A stretch of 64,000 nt of DNA from Bretschneidera sinensis (GCA_023935145.1 CM043701.1:75747817-75811816), one strand, 5' to 3'. Positions 10,750 through 22,513 are shown, counted from the first letter of the stretch. Made by a program: numbers and translations. The notes: generated from the letters alone by a model not told the origin.

Positions 10750-12027
10750 TGTTGTGCCGATTATCTACCTAAATTAATATGCAAATAATCGCACTCGTTT
10801 TACTTGCAAGTGCACAAGGTCTGTGGTAGCATAGTGTGCAAGTGCGAGATCATTTCCACAAGGATTGGTGAATTTCTTTATAGGACTAATTTCTTCAAGT
10901 TTGAAAAGAGAAATAATAGTTGATTATGAGTGAATAACAATAATGAGAATATAGGACTACGATATCCACCCTAATTATAATTTCCCACTAAGTAAAGTTT
11001 CAATGCTCTAGCCTTATCATGAATATCTAATGGTTGCCAACCTAAGGGCTTGGTCCACACCTTAGGCTATTGATCTCCCTATGCAACGAGTTAGGCATGG
11101 TGTATACTCTAACTCTTTTCTCTCTTAAAGGATTCAACATGGGTGTATACTGAGTTGTTCCTTAAGAAAGCATGAGGGCTGTGGAGATTGGCAACCACAC
11201 AGGACCTAGGGTATAGTCTGCTCCCAGTTTCCCATGTTGATTAACCCGGGAATCCGATGTGGATATCCCTTGTTACTAATGTCGAATCCAGGACTCGGTC
11301 ATCCAAATTGATCCGACTAACCTATCCATACCACATGCATATGTTGATCAGGCACACACATACGAGGAATTTAAATACAAACAGGTATTAACCAAGTTAA
11401 ACATTCAGACAGGGCTATAGTAAAGATAGTCAATGAATAGATATGTGGAAAAGCATAACTAGGGTTTCAATCGAGCCCTATAGGTGTTTAGTTACACATG
11501 CTAAGTAGAATAAACATGCTAAACATTATAAAAATAAAAACTGAAAACTAAAACCGAAGAAGACTCGGGAGACGAGTCGTCAATTCCTCCCCTAAGCTCT
11601 CTACTTCGAGTCTAGAACAAAAGATGATCTATTATGTGTTTTTACAAGGCTATTTATAGGGTCCCAAAACCCTAATTTCTATTTGGAGTCGGAGGACTTC
11701 TTTCCAATTCTGGCTTCTGCCACCTCTGGAGTAATTGCGCTCGAGCGTATGCGGGTTACGCTCAAGCGCAGGTGTGCGCTCGAGCCTTCTTCAAGTGTGC
11801 TCTTGTCCTTGTGCGCTCGATCTCAATGAGGTGCACTCGAGCGCACCTTGCTGGATGGTAGAACTTCATTTTTGCTCCTAAAAGCTCCAATTTATTATCT
11901 TTTTGTCCAAGTCCTGAGACAAACACATAAAATACGAAAATGAAGTAAAATCCATATAATTAGCTAGGTAAAGAGTCTAATAAGTGTAAATTAGGGGGCT
12001 TAAATATGACTATTTAAGCACCTATCA
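10750..12027 (-). repeat. Athila H 5' LTR
   Basis: Partner of 2296-3570 with the same termini. Minus-strand TATAAATAG at 11650-11658. It keeps the CpG-rich word cluster (about 11735-11850), with a few CpG to TpG/CpA changes relative to the other LTR. The right target duplication ATCCC follows at 12028-12032. Confidence 0.95.
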
Positions 12028-12036
12028 ATCCCAACA

Positions 12037-13480
12037 CCTATGTATCTCATGCACATCGTCACAAGATAATGATCAAACTACTACTGTGTTAATTCCTTAG
12101 TTAGTGGATCTGTTGTATATTCTACTAACGTGACCTTTTGTATGCTCACATCTCCTATTTCAATGATATCTCTAATCAAGTGGAAGCAACGCTCAATATG
12201 CTTGGATTTCTGATGAGACCTTGGGTACTTAGCTTAATATATTTCCCCATTATTGTCACAATACAGACATATTAGGAGTTAATTGCTATGAGCCACTCTA
12301 AGCTCAGTGATGAACTTCTTTATCCAAACCTTCATTCTTTGCAGCTTTAGTCGTAACAATATATTCAGCCCTAGTGGTGGAATCTACATTTGTATCTTGC
12401 TTACAACTCTTCTAGCTCACTACTCCACCATTTAAGGTGAAAAAAAATCCAGATGTGCAATTTTTATCATCTATATCAGACTAGAAGTTTGAATTAATAT
12501 ATCTTTCCTACCTTAAGTCATTTTCTCCATATGTGATGGACAAATCTTTAGTCTTTTTCAAGTACTTAGAATGTTTTTTCACAACAATCCAATGTTCCAA
12601 ACCTGGATTAGGTTGATATTTGCTAGCGACACTTATAAAATGACTAATATCAGGTCTAGTACATAACATAACATGAGACTTCCTATGGTTAAAGCATAGC
12701 GGGTTTGGCTCATGTTGTATATTTCTTTAGTTTTCTTTAGGGACATTTTCTTAAAGAGATGTACTTTATGCCAGAAAGGTAATAATCCTCATTTGGAGTT
12801 TTTCATTTGAATCTCTTCAACTTTTTGTCTATATTTATAGATTGAGATAAGCCAATCAACCTTCTAGATATATCTATATAGACCTTTATTCTGAGAATAT
12901 TGGATGCTTCTTCCAAATCTTTTATGGAGAAGTTCTTTGAAAGCTAAAATTTGATTGATTGTAACATATCTATGTCATTCGCAATGAGTAAATGTCATCA
13001 ATGTAAAGTATAAAAAATGTAATTATGGTCCCATTAATCTTCTTGAACACACACGGTTCATCCACATTTTTTAGAAAACCAAACGTTTTGTTTGCTTCAT
13101 CAAATTGGATATTTCAGCTTTAGGAAGCTTGTTTTAATCCATAAATTGATATTTGTAGCTAGCATACTTTGTGGTCACTATCACTGGATGTAAAACCTTT
13201 TTATTGTTCTATGTATATAAATTCCTCTATGTTTCCATTGAGTAAGGTAGTTTTAACATCCATTTTCTATATCTCATAATCCTATTGTGCCACTATGGTT
13301 AGCAAGATCCTGATGGACTTAAGCATGGGTACAAGTGAAAAGGTTTCATCAAAGTTAACTCTTGGTCTCTGTTTGTAACCTTTCGCTACTAGTCTTGTCC
13401 TAAAGGTCTCTACGTTTCCATCGAAATCCATCTTTCTTTTATGGTTTCAAGCCATCTTCCCAAATTGATGTCTAACATTG
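12037..13480 (-). pseudogene. pol: Copia reverse transcriptase and RNase H of B1, heavily decayed
   Basis: RNase H is clear at 12040-12430: minus-strand translation gives SHQKSKHIERCFHLIRDII and AEYIVTTKAAKNEG, the usual copia signatures. The reverse transcriptase spans about 12600-13480; recognisable parts match WKMDVKTAFLN and the end motif MYAMLCTRPDI. No frame stays open for more than some tens of codons, so this is a fossil. Identification rests on alignment by eye with E and G. Confidence 0.8.
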
Positions 13481-13482
13481 TT

Positions 13483-13500
13483 TTTTTTTTTTTTTTTTTA
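13483..13500. repeat. Poly-T run
   Basis: A run of about 17 T within the decayed integrase-RT linker of B1. A low-complexity tract; no function seen. Confidence 0.9.
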
Positions 13501-13739
13501 TAGTTTGTAGGATCTTTATTCCCAATAAGATGTACCTCTATGTCACCTTTTATGAGATACCCATATCTTTTTTGTGCTCTAGGTACCTTACCTTATCTAT
13601 GAGGAGGTTGTGTGATAAATTACTTTACTATAATAGGCTCCTCAGATTGATCATTGTTGATTTATGGTTCTTGAGACATTTCTTCAAGTTCTATTTTACT
13701 CTCACTATTCCCTTCTAATAGAAACTCTTTTTTCAGAAA

Positions 13740-14589
13740 GCAAACATGTTAGAAACAAACATCTTTTGTTCACTTGGGAAGTAATATCCCACAAATATAC
13801 ATTTATCAAACCTTGCCTCTAACTTATCTACAACTAATCTATTAACATATAGAGGACAACCCTAGATCTTAGCATGCTTAAGACTAGATTTCCTACCATT
13901 CCACATCTGATAAGGTGTTTTAGGTATAGATTTAGAAGGGATTCTATTTAATAGATATACAGTAGTTTCTAGGGCATAACTCTAGAAGGAAATTGGAAGA
14001 TTACTGTAACTCATTATTGATCGTACCATATCTAATAAAGTTTGATTTCTCCTTTTGGACACACCATTGAGTTGAGGTCTTATGAGAGAAATCCACTATG
14101 AGAGAATCTCATTCTTCTTCAGATGATCAAAAAACTCATTTGTTAAGTATTCACCTCCTCTATCAGATCGAAGAACTTTAATACTTTAGTAGTTTGTTTT
14201 TCTACTTCATATCTAAATTCCTTGAAATTTTCAAAGGATTTAGATTTGTACTTCATAAGATACATATAGAAGAGGTGAATATCATCGGTGAAGGTAATGA
14301 AGTAAGAATAACAACCCCTAGCAATTGAGCTTAGTGGCCTACAAACATCAATGTGGATTAATCTTAATATGTCAATAGCTCTTTCTCCATATCTACTAAG
14401 TGGAGTTTGAGTCATCTTTCCCACAAGACAAAATTCACATGTTGGGTATAATTCACAAAGTTTATGAATCAAAATATCCATTTGTAGCCATCTTACTATT
14501 CCTACTTTCATTGATATGACTAAGTTTGAGATACCATACATAGAAAGGATTAATTTCATATCTTTTCCATTTATTACCTTATTGATCAA
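13740..14589 (-). pseudogene. pol: Copia integrase of B1
   Basis: The longest open piece is 14143-14589. It holds the cysteine pair of the zinc domain (CEFCLVGKMT), the first catalytic region IHIDVCRPL (aspartate kept) and FITFTDDIH. The distal core lies lower, to about 13740, with stops. It lacks its upstream part because a solo LTR separates 14596 from 16720. Confidence 0.85.
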
Positions 14590-14596
14590 TATTTAA

Positions 14597-16719
14597 TGTG
14601 AGACCTGAGAACTTCAATACATGCAGGAGAATATATTATGAGTATATACGAGAATTACATACATAACTAGTGTGTTAAGGGATTGGTTGAATTATTATCG
14701 ATAAAGATCGAACTATGACTAGTTTAGGTTTAGTGATGAATTTGAATAGGTAAACGACCATGGTTGAATGTGAAAATTGACTGTAAAGCCTATAATTTTG
14801 TGTAAATTATTATTTTTTTAATTAAAATCACATTTTAAGATCTAAAAGACCGATTTTTTCCTTTGGGTTTTGAATTGGGCCTTGAATTGGGCTTGAGTGA
14901 TTTTGGGCTCATTGGGCTTCGCCTCTAAGGGGTTATTTTATTCATTGCTTGATATGCAAGCATGAAAAATGATTCCTAGCTCTTTAGAGAGTTTCTTAAG
15001 TGGACCTTATAGTCAAATTTGTGTTATCTCTTCAAATAAATCATAAAATAAAAGAACAATAAGAAGAAAAGGAAGTGAGATAAAGGAAAGAGAGGGAGAA
15101 TGTGAGAGGTCCGAGTCTCGAAGATTTTGATTGAAAATTATAGAAAATTAAGTTTCAAAAAGTTCTTTCATAATTGTTGCTTTGTTTTTGGTGTTCAACG
15201 CTTTAACTAGTTCAATTTTAAGGAAATATGAGATTTTATGTTAAGGTTGGGTTTCTACCACACATCATGTGTCTTGAATTATTTATATGTGCAATCCATG
15301 AAAAGAATGATGGAAATCATGTCTTGTTATAGTTTGAATCATATATGTCAAAACTAGATTCGATATAGATAGTTTCTGTTAGAGGCCTGTAAATTGTTCT
15401 CTTGTTATGTAATGAACCTGATTTTTTAGTATCTTATTGTTCTACATGTCTAGATATTTTATACTAAATTTAAGCTCAATTAGATATCTAGAAGTTAGTC
15501 TATCAATAGATTTAATACTGTTGCATTATGGAAATCTTAATTTGGGAAGGTTTTATTGTCCAACTTTAAGCTAATGTAAGTCTAGTATCTAAAATCTTTT
15601 GAATCACCAAGAAATGCTATGCAATGAGTGAGATAATGACATTTTAGTGGACTGGGTTCAAGTTTGATAGAATTATTTAGCTATTGTTTATCGATGAATG
15701 TGCATGTGTATGTCCTTGTGAATATGTTTGAATGAAAATGAGTTATCGACATTGAATGAAGAAGTATTGTTTAAGGTTTGCATGTTGGGATACGTTGTAA
15801 GTATTGCTCTTTTCCGCTTAAAAACCATCTTAACAGGTTAACCTCCCTATTGGCTGTGCGTCATGTATGACGTTACACTATTGAATGTTAGTGTAAAATT
15901 GAACATTGTTTGTGCATGATACTTGAATTTGTCCTTATAGTGATTGATTGAAAAAAATTAGCGTTCTCACAAGGTCCCTACTAGATCAATTGAGATCTTT
16001 GTTTGTTCGGTTTAGGACTTGAAGGATCAGTTTGGACCAAAGTGAGGTGGGATACAATTGATTGTTATGGAGAATATCCTTTCAAGTTTATTTAGTAATG
16101 CATTGCATATGTTTGCTTAGAGTTGTAGGTTGTAACCATTGGCATGAGGCGATGGATTACTCGCATCTACTCAACTTGTTAGTGTACTATGTGTTCTTGA
16201 TATGATGCATACATGAACATCACTACATTAATATCTCATTCATAAATACATATATAATTTTACACTTGCACATATCCGTGTAGATCCCTATTGAGCCTAG
16301 TTGTTTTACTGACCCAATTTTTTTTGAATATACTACTTTTTAGATAATGAAGAGAGTGTATATAAGGAAACTAGCATAGTGAGGTTAGCTGAGTGGATTT
16401 AGAGTTAGGATTGTAATAGAGTCGGGTACTATGGATATATTTGTAAAAGAGTTAGATTTAGAAGTATGTAACATTGAGTATTATGTTTTATAATAAGTAT
16501 TGATCAGTTGTGTAAATTCAAAGTTATGTATCAAAGTAAAAAGTGTTTTGATGTAATATTGCTTCCTCGCATATTGATTATTTCTAATTCACTCTGATTA
16601 CCTTTTGAGGTACTTGTATTGACTGATTGATGGAGACTTTCCTCACTTGTAGGGGAAACTCTATAGGTGAATAGTCGTTGTCGCATCCTTGAGCTCATGC
16701 TTGGGTCGAGGGCATGACA
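14597..16719 (+). mobile_element. Solo LTR of a Ty3/gypsy element, 2.1 kb
   Basis: It runs from TGTGAGACC to GGGCATGACA (TG...CA ends) and interrupts the pre-integrase region of B1, whose sequence joins smoothly across it. Flanks are TTTAA (14592-14596) and TTCAA (16720-16724), a target duplication with one difference. Size and style suggest a Tekay/Del-like gypsy LTR, but no internal sequence remains to prove it; plus orientation is inferred from the TG...CA reading only. No coding content. Confidence 0.8.
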
Positions 16720-17960
16720 TTCAATATATTACCATTCAATTCCATATATAAAGACCATTTATAACTGTATCAGTACCAAATAACTTGTTATTTAAAGAAA
16801 AAGAACATAAAATATTTTTAAAAGATAATTCATAACCATTTTTTTAATCCAAAACATAAATTGAAATAATGTTCCTAATTAAAATTGACACATAAAAACA
16901 ATCCTTTAATTCTAAAATTTCCCCAGATAGAAAACAAAATAATAAGTCCCTATGGCTAATGCAACAACACTTACTCTATTTTCAAGGCGAAGGGTGACTT
17001 CTGCTTTACTCAACTTCTTGCTTCTTCTTAGTCCCTACAAATTATTACAAATATGAGAATCAAAACTGATATCTAATACCCAAGAAGAATCATCTTTAAT
17101 TGACAAATTGATCACAATAAGAAAAAAATCGGACATACCTTCTGAAGACTTGTCCTTTAAACTCCTAAGGTAATCCTTATAGATCCTTTTCCAGTGTCCC
17201 TCTTTGTGACAATGGAAGAACTTATTCTTTTCTTTCTTGGCTTTTAAAGAGCTAGCCTTGTTAACAAATCCCTTTGTTTTCAATGGTTTCTCCTTCTTCT
17301 TTGAGATATTCTTGCCTTTGGGCTTAAAAAATAAGCCTTATCAACAAGCATAATGGGTGCCTTACCTTTCTTGATTGTTGCTTCTACAATCTTCAAAATT
17401 TTAACAAGCTCTAAAGTGTAGCTTCTATCTTGTTCATGTTGTAGTTCATAACAAAGTATGAGAATGAGTCTAGAATAGACTATAGAATCAAGTCATTACT
17501 TAACTCCACATCTAAAGTAAAGCTGAGCCTATCTAGTTGCTCAATATAGTTGATCATTTTCAATCCATATTCATGGACTGATGATCCTTTGAGAATCTTA
17601 GACCTTCCTTTGAGATATAGAACCTTGCATTGCAACTATGCTCACCATATAACTCTTGTAGATGAATGAACATCGCATAGGCACTTTCCATTTTCTTATG
17701 CTGTTTCTGAAGCTTATTAGACATCGATGCTAGCATGTAGCACCAAGCCTTCATGTCATCATCTTACCACTTCTAAAAAGTAGTAACTTCTTCTTCTAGA
17801 GCATTCTTAGCAACAGTTGCTAGAAGCTATTGATCAAGAACATAGCCAATTTTCTTGAATTTGAGAAGAATTTTCAAATTACTTAGCCAATCTAGGAAAT
17901 TAGGCCAGTCAATCTGTGGTATTAAGAATTTGGGATAGGGGTTAAGGTTTGTCATTGTGA
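16720..17960 (-). pseudogene. gag: Copia gag, zinc knuckle and protease of B1
   Basis: The gag core is open at 17560-17754 (MESAYAMFIHLQELYGEH). 17035-17283 holds a decayed zinc knuckle (F-x2-C-x4-H-x4-Y, so the first and last cysteines are lost) and the protease start SSWVLDISFDSHICNN, where the catalytic D-[ST]-G is degenerate. The rest of protease and linker reach 16720, where the solo LTR begins. Non-functional. Confidence 0.85.
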
Positions 17961-18440
17961 TCTACAAGTTAGCAACAATAGCAATTTAGTATCTATTCAT
18001 TTTATTATCTACTAATAGATTTGGTCTTTAATCATATTGGTTCCTCTCACTAATATTTTTGAATTCCATAATCCCTTAGTTTAAAATTCAGGTGATCCCG
18101 TTGGAAGGTCTCCTAGCTGAGATTGGGATCCCATTACTCGTTTAAAACAACCTCACATAATAGTTTCTTGGCTTCAATAAACCTTTAACCATAGATCCCT
18201 TATATCCCTACAATGGTGGAAGATCACGATAAAATATTCATAATGTCTCTTCATTACAACTTAATAGCCATTATTTTTATGAGGGAGTTTAGTTTTTCTT
18301 TTTGTCTCACATTTAATTAAACATTCATGACATATAGAGAATACATCATATATAACAAGAAAAATATGACTTTGGATGACTGTGAGCTTTTATGCACGAT
18401 TCACTTGAGCCATTGAGTGAATCATTGGTCTTAATTGACA
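17961..18440 (-). other. Leader fragment of B1
   Basis: Non-coding. On the minus strand it aligns with the leader of D just before gag (about 30125-30850; shared phrase GACCAATGATTCACT). The primer site and the start of the leader are missing: the leader is fused straight to the middle of an LTR near 18440-18460. Confidence 0.7.
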
Positions 18441-19045
18441 TTCTCTCATTTTTATTAAGAGTGATAGATCCTCTATCGTACACTTGCATACCTCAATGCA
18501 TAAGTGTTCATACCCAATGACTAGATTCATATTTAAGTGATGTCAAAGCATGATTACATATGCAGAAGGCATCCATGGTGCCACAAGTCTTTGTGTACAA
18601 CTACAATGTAAGAATTACTATTGGCAGCTAGTGAAATTTCCATTACTTGGTCTAGTAAGTTCGATGTACTTATTTTCAAACAAGCACCTACATAACTTCT
18701 TTTATTGTCTTATACTTTAGTGACCTTGAGATCAATCACCCTCAACTCCTTAAAGAAACATAGTATGTACTAATCTATCGGGATTCACTTATGTCCTTCT
18801 TAGTGATCATATGATTAGAAACAATTAAGAATAAAGCTTAAGGAAATATATCTCATTAGCATGATCTCATCATGGTGCTTATTTCCATTACTCTTATTCT
18901 ATGGGCTTTACCTTGTAAACACATTGAGTGATTTTTAATGAACAAGATAAATAAAAAAATTCTATAATTAACATTTTTTTGTCAATAAATAAATAAGATC
19001 AATTATAAGTAATATGCCTAACCATCAAATGCTATTGGCTTGTAG
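18441..19045 (-). repeat. Partial copia LTR shared by B1 and C/F
   Basis: On the minus strand it starts TGATAGTAGTATGC at 19045, directly after a polypurine tract (GTGTGAGAT) that ends the C/F internal region, and runs about 600 of the usual 1550-1610 bases before it fuses to the B1 leader. It therefore acts as 3' LTR of C/F and as remnant 5' LTR of B1, the arrangement left by recombination between tandem elements. Confidence 0.75.
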
Positions 19046-19262
19046 TGCATACTACTATCAATCTCACACTTGCATTAGAGCTAATCACTCACATATCTCA
19101 TATATCTCATGCCAATCTTCTCAAAATGACAGTCAAGCTGTTGTTATTAATCACTTTAGTTAGTGGATCCACTATGTTATCTATCGATGAAACTATTCCT
19201 ACCTTTACATCATCTCTTCCAATGATATCTTTAATCAAATAGAATTGTCACAAAATGTGCTT
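19046..19262 (-). pseudogene. pol: Copia C/F RNase H end (continues at 27184-27301)
   Basis: Minus-strand reading of 27301-27184 joined to 19262 gives the copia RNase H tail: a serine/alanine-rich EAANKFI segment, a CDNSGAI-like stretch and the HILRQFYLIKDIIGRDDVKV match. The join is exact once A2 and its duplicated 5 bases are removed. This proves that A2 is an insertion in C/F. Confidence 0.85.
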
Positions 19263-20237
19263 TGTTGGTATTTGTCTAAGGTTTAAACATGGTTAAAATC
19301 TAAATCAAGGTTGGAAGATTAAATTTCAGCATGTTAAATGAGTGTACACATGTGTGTGCATCACTTTGGGTGTGTGTGCACACCCCTATTCAGCAAGGCA
19401 AAGGAGTGCGCACAGCTGTGTGAAGGGCAGCATCAGTGTGTGCTGCACTGCTCCTTCACCAGCACTACACCACCTAGCAAGGAAGGTGCTAAAAGAAGGG
19501 CAGTGCTGCATAACTCTTTCACCAGTGCCGCACCACTCAGCAAGTGGTGAAAATGGTGTTTTGCCTAGCGCCGCAGCATGCCCTGTTCAGTGCCGCAGCG
19601 TTAAGCACACTAATGCACACATGGATAGCTTGTTTAAGCCTCTTCTTAGGTGCATGGATGCAAGGTTAAAATGCACAGTACCACTTAGGATTGATGGAGA
19701 GCCATGGTTAAGTGGTCATCAAGATCTAAGGGTGGAGATTGACTCTCAAGATTGGACAAGAAGTTGGTGCACTATATAAAGGGTCACCTAGCTTCATTAT
19801 CAACATATATTTCTGAAATAATTTGAGATCAATTGTAAAAAGTGACAAAACATAAAACAAGAGAGAATTGTGTGAGAGTTCAGAGACACAAAACACAAGA
19901 GGGACTTATTGTAGCGAGGCTGGTTGTAAAGAAGAGAGAGTAGTATAGATAAAGATCTTTGTAATAGTTCTTATCATCTTCTTTCTTCTCTTCTTAGTTT
20001 CTTCAAGAACTTGAGGTTTCTTGAAGAGGGTTACTATAATTTTAAAGAACCATTGATTTAGTGCAGAGAGTTCAAAGGAACTCACGGGGACGTAGGCTAT
20101 TACCGAACCTCGATAACAAATCGCTTGTCTTCTTTTCTTTCTTGCTTTCGATTGCTGTATTTCTTTCTACAAGTCATTCTAGACTTGGGTGTTTGGAAGA
20201 TCACCACCTGAGAATCTTGTCAAGGTGATTTTCAACA
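19263..20237 (+). repeat. Copia A2 5' LTR
   Basis: It starts TGTTGGTATT and ends GATTTTCAACA, 975 bases. A TATA box (TATATAAA) is at 19773-19780. U3 is rich in GTGTGTGC/GCAC words and CpG. The overlapping frames at 19338-19779 lie wholly in the LTR and are not genes. Confidence 0.95.
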
Positions 20238-20238
20238 G

Positions 20239-20272
20239 TGGTATCAGAGCTTGCACAGCTGGGTATCAGAGC
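20239..20272 (+). other. Primer binding site and a second primer-like copy (A2)
   Basis: TGGTATCAGAGC (20239-20250) follows the LTR at once; GGTATCAGAGC recurs at 20262-20272. A1 also has a second, imperfect copy. The first is the functional position by family rule. Confidence 0.85.
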
Positions 20273-20522
20273 AAGAACAAGAAGGTTACGGAGTTAAGAC
20301 TCTAAGAATCAAAGATCAATGATAAGAGTCATAAAATGCATCTAAACAATACTTAATTGTTAACACTTTAGGGTTAATCTCGGTCGTAATCGCACTTTTA
20401 AATATTGATAACTCTAAAGTGTTATTCATAAATCATTTACTTAATTCGATGCATTTTCAGGTGCGTTGAGTACAAAAGAGATGATAAAGCGATCCATGTT
20501 TAAAGCACCAAAAGATCTTGGG

Positions 20523-20707
20523 TGTCGGTGCTCGTTTTTGTCCACGGTTTAGACATTTCCAAAAATGATTTAAAGATGATTAAAAGTCTAAACCAAGGTT
20601 GGAGCAATAAAGTACATTGAGTTGAAAGACTGCACAAGAGTGTGTGCATCACTTTGGAACAAGTTAAGGGTAGGCACACTAGTGTGTGCACTTCTGCATA
20701 CAAGCTG
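20523..20707 (+). repeat. Start of a copia A-type LTR embedded in the gypsy LTR
   Basis: It begins TGTCGGTG and keeps TCTAAACCAAGGTTGGA and GTGTGTGCATCACTTTGG, the first 130 or so bases of the A2 LTR, though diverged. Element I lacks this piece: its LTR runs directly from CACTTGGG to AAGGAGTTTCAC. Confidence 0.75.
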
Positions 20708-20945
20708 AAGGAGTTTCACTAAATTGTCAGAATTTCCCGTACAGATCAATCAACTTTGCAGATTAAACTGTATTGATGTAGGAAGAACCAGGTGATGAAC
20801 CATATATGCTTAGAAAGATCCGGAAGTCTATTTTCTGGAGAATTTTACGGTTCGGAAAAAGGATTTTTCTAGTGAAAGTTATGGCAGATTTAGCGGAAAC
20901 AGTTCAGGCCTCCAGAACAAAGCCCAGCGCCTCACCTCTCACTGT

Positions 20946-21099
20946 CCAGCGCCCCAGCGCCCAGGAAAACAAGAGTGAGCGCCTAGGCGCCCATGAACCA
21001 GCGCCCCAGCGCCCAGGCAAACAAGAGAGTGCCTAGGCGCCCATGAACCAGCGCCCCAGCGCCCAGGCACACAAGAGTGAGCGCCTAGGCGCCCATGAA
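20946..21099. repeat. GC-rich tandem repeat, three units of 50-52 bases
   Basis: Units start CCAGCGCCCCAGCGCCC at 20946, 20998 and 21048 and end GCGCCCATGAA; a fourth is truncated at 21100. They lie in the U3 of the solo LTR and are far richer in CpG than the surroundings. Confidence 0.93.
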
Positions 21100-21191
21100 C
21101 CAGCGCTGCGCCCCTCAGCCATCAGCGCCACGCCCCTTGCCAACTAACGCTGCACCTTTACTTTCCAGCGCCCAGGCGCACACTTGGACAC

Positions 21192-21353
21192 GCGCACATG
21201 CTGCTGGACCCACTTCACGTTCCAGCCTTCACTTTCCAGCGCCCAGGCGCACGCTCAGACAAAGCCAGCAGCGCGCACATGCTGCTGGACCACCTTCACG
21301 TTCCAGCCTTCACTTTCCAGCAGTGCGCACATGGACTCCAATTCAGACTCAAA
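21192..21353. repeat. Tandem repeat, two units of 81 bases
   Basis: GCGCACATGCTGCTGG starts at 21192 and again at 21273; both continue through TTCACGTTCCAGCC and CACTTTCCAGC. The second unit diverges near its end. Confidence 0.9.
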
Positions 21354-22513
21354 TTAAGAAAAGCAAAAGCAAAGACAGCTCTCCCTCGTGGGCTATAAAT
21401 ATATGCTTAAGGTTTGCAGCCAAGGGGAGAGAGCTCGGGGAGAAAAATAAAGACAGTTTTTGATAGATAAAAATTGAAGAAGTTTTTAGCATTTCGTTTA
21501 AGTTTTCGTAAGTTGGAAATCAAGGAGAGAACATCCACATTGTTCTTCCAACTTGAGCTCCATGGCCAAGAAATCAAGGGGGAGAACATCTATATTGTTT
21601 TTCCACCTTGAGTTTCATGGCTAACTAATCATCAAACAAGGGAAAGGGATGAATCCTTAGGGTTTTATTGTTCCTTATTTCCTGTTCTTGATTCATTTGT
21701 ATGGACTTTTTGTTAAAACATTGTCTATGATTTACTCTTTGATTAATTAAGAAGGATTTGAGTTCATGTGATAGCTGTATTCTATATTCTTCTTCTTTTA
21801 GTTTCTTTCAATCTGGTGATTGCATCCTTCTACTCCACATAAGTCTAGTCAAGCTTTTCTTATGTCAAGTTGTTTGGATGTAATTGATTTCGGTATATTT
21901 ATCTTATAGATCGGCCATTACTGTGATATCATTATTGCAATATATTGTCGTTTCTTGCTAATCTATAAGATAAATCATGTGTGCTTGAATTGAAATCAAA
22001 GAGTAATTTGTAGCAATTATATTAGAGATATAAATGTGCTTGATTGAATAATTTCCGATTGCCGGTTTAGGATGTGAAACTTGCAATCGAGATAAAAATT
22101 TGAATCAAGAGTGGAAATAGGGAACGAACCTAAGGAGGATTCCCGGAACCTTGTTATTTCTTATTTATATTCTTCGTTATATTCGCACAACTCTTTTACA
22201 CAATATTGCATTATCAAAACTCATATTCTCTCACTTAATCATTGTCGTTAGTGGTAAAGTTTATAACTTCTTTCGTAATTAACTTGTTTCCCTGTGGAAT
22301 CGACACCCCAAAACTATACTACAATAACCGCTTTATGTTTTGGACGTAATCAATCAACTTCTTGGGTGATTCAAGAATGGAGTAAAGATCAAGATCAGAT
22401 CGTGTTCTTGAGGGTGATTCAAGAACGGTGTTAAAATCCATCTTTGATCATGTTCTTGAGGTTGAAGAAAACATTTATGGGTATTGCATAAATCTGGGAT
22501 CTTGTCCGCAAAG

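Larger units (their letters stand above)
2296..12027 (-). mobile_element. Athila-type Ty3/gypsy element H, complete, nested in A1
   Basis: The whole element is on the minus strand: 5' LTR 10750-12027, tRNA-Asp primer site 10725-10743, gag, PR, RT-RNase H, integrase, a 1.7-kb 3' non-coding region, polypurine tract 3571-3583 and 3' LTR 2296-3570. A perfect 5-bp duplication (ATCCC) flanks it. The gypsy order (RT before integrase), the tRNA-Asp site and the Gag/protease sequences place it with Athila. I counted about a dozen differences between the LTRs in their first 400 bases, so it is among the younger insertions here. Its frames carry several stops and frameshifts, so it is not autonomous. 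No envelope-like frame is present. Confidence 0.95.
12037..18440 (-). mobile_element. Copia element B1, minus strand, old, split by a solo LTR
   Basis: From right to left: leader, gag, zinc knuckle, protease, pre-integrase (interrupted at 14597-16719 by a solo LTR), integrase, reverse transcriptase, RNase H. The order PR-INT-RT-RH is that of copia. The family is the one of C/F, D and E. The 3' end stops about 30 bases short of the expected polypurine tract, where A1 inserted. Many stops in every domain indicate great age. Confidence 0.88.
20320..22352 (+). mobile_element. Solo LTR of an Athila-like gypsy element in the A2 leader
   Basis: 2033 bases from TGATAAGAGTC to ACGTAATCA, with a perfect ATCAA duplication (20315-20319 and 22353-22357). 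The middle (from about 20708) aligns with the LTRs of element I, around 57270-57460: AGTTTCACTAAATTG, then CATATATGCTTAGAAAGATC. It carries an embedded copia-LTR piece and two GC-rich tandem repeats, listed separately. The frames at 20806-21463 are in these repeats and are not credible genes. Confidence 0.9.

Noticed and set aside
19338..19779. Two overlapping frames of 70 and 145 codons (and their copies at 26309-26724)
   Set aside because: They lie in the U3 of the A2 LTRs and are not conserved in A1.
21095..21463. 122-codon proline/alanine-rich frame
   Set aside because: It runs through the GC-rich tandem repeats of the solo LTR; open only because of base composition.
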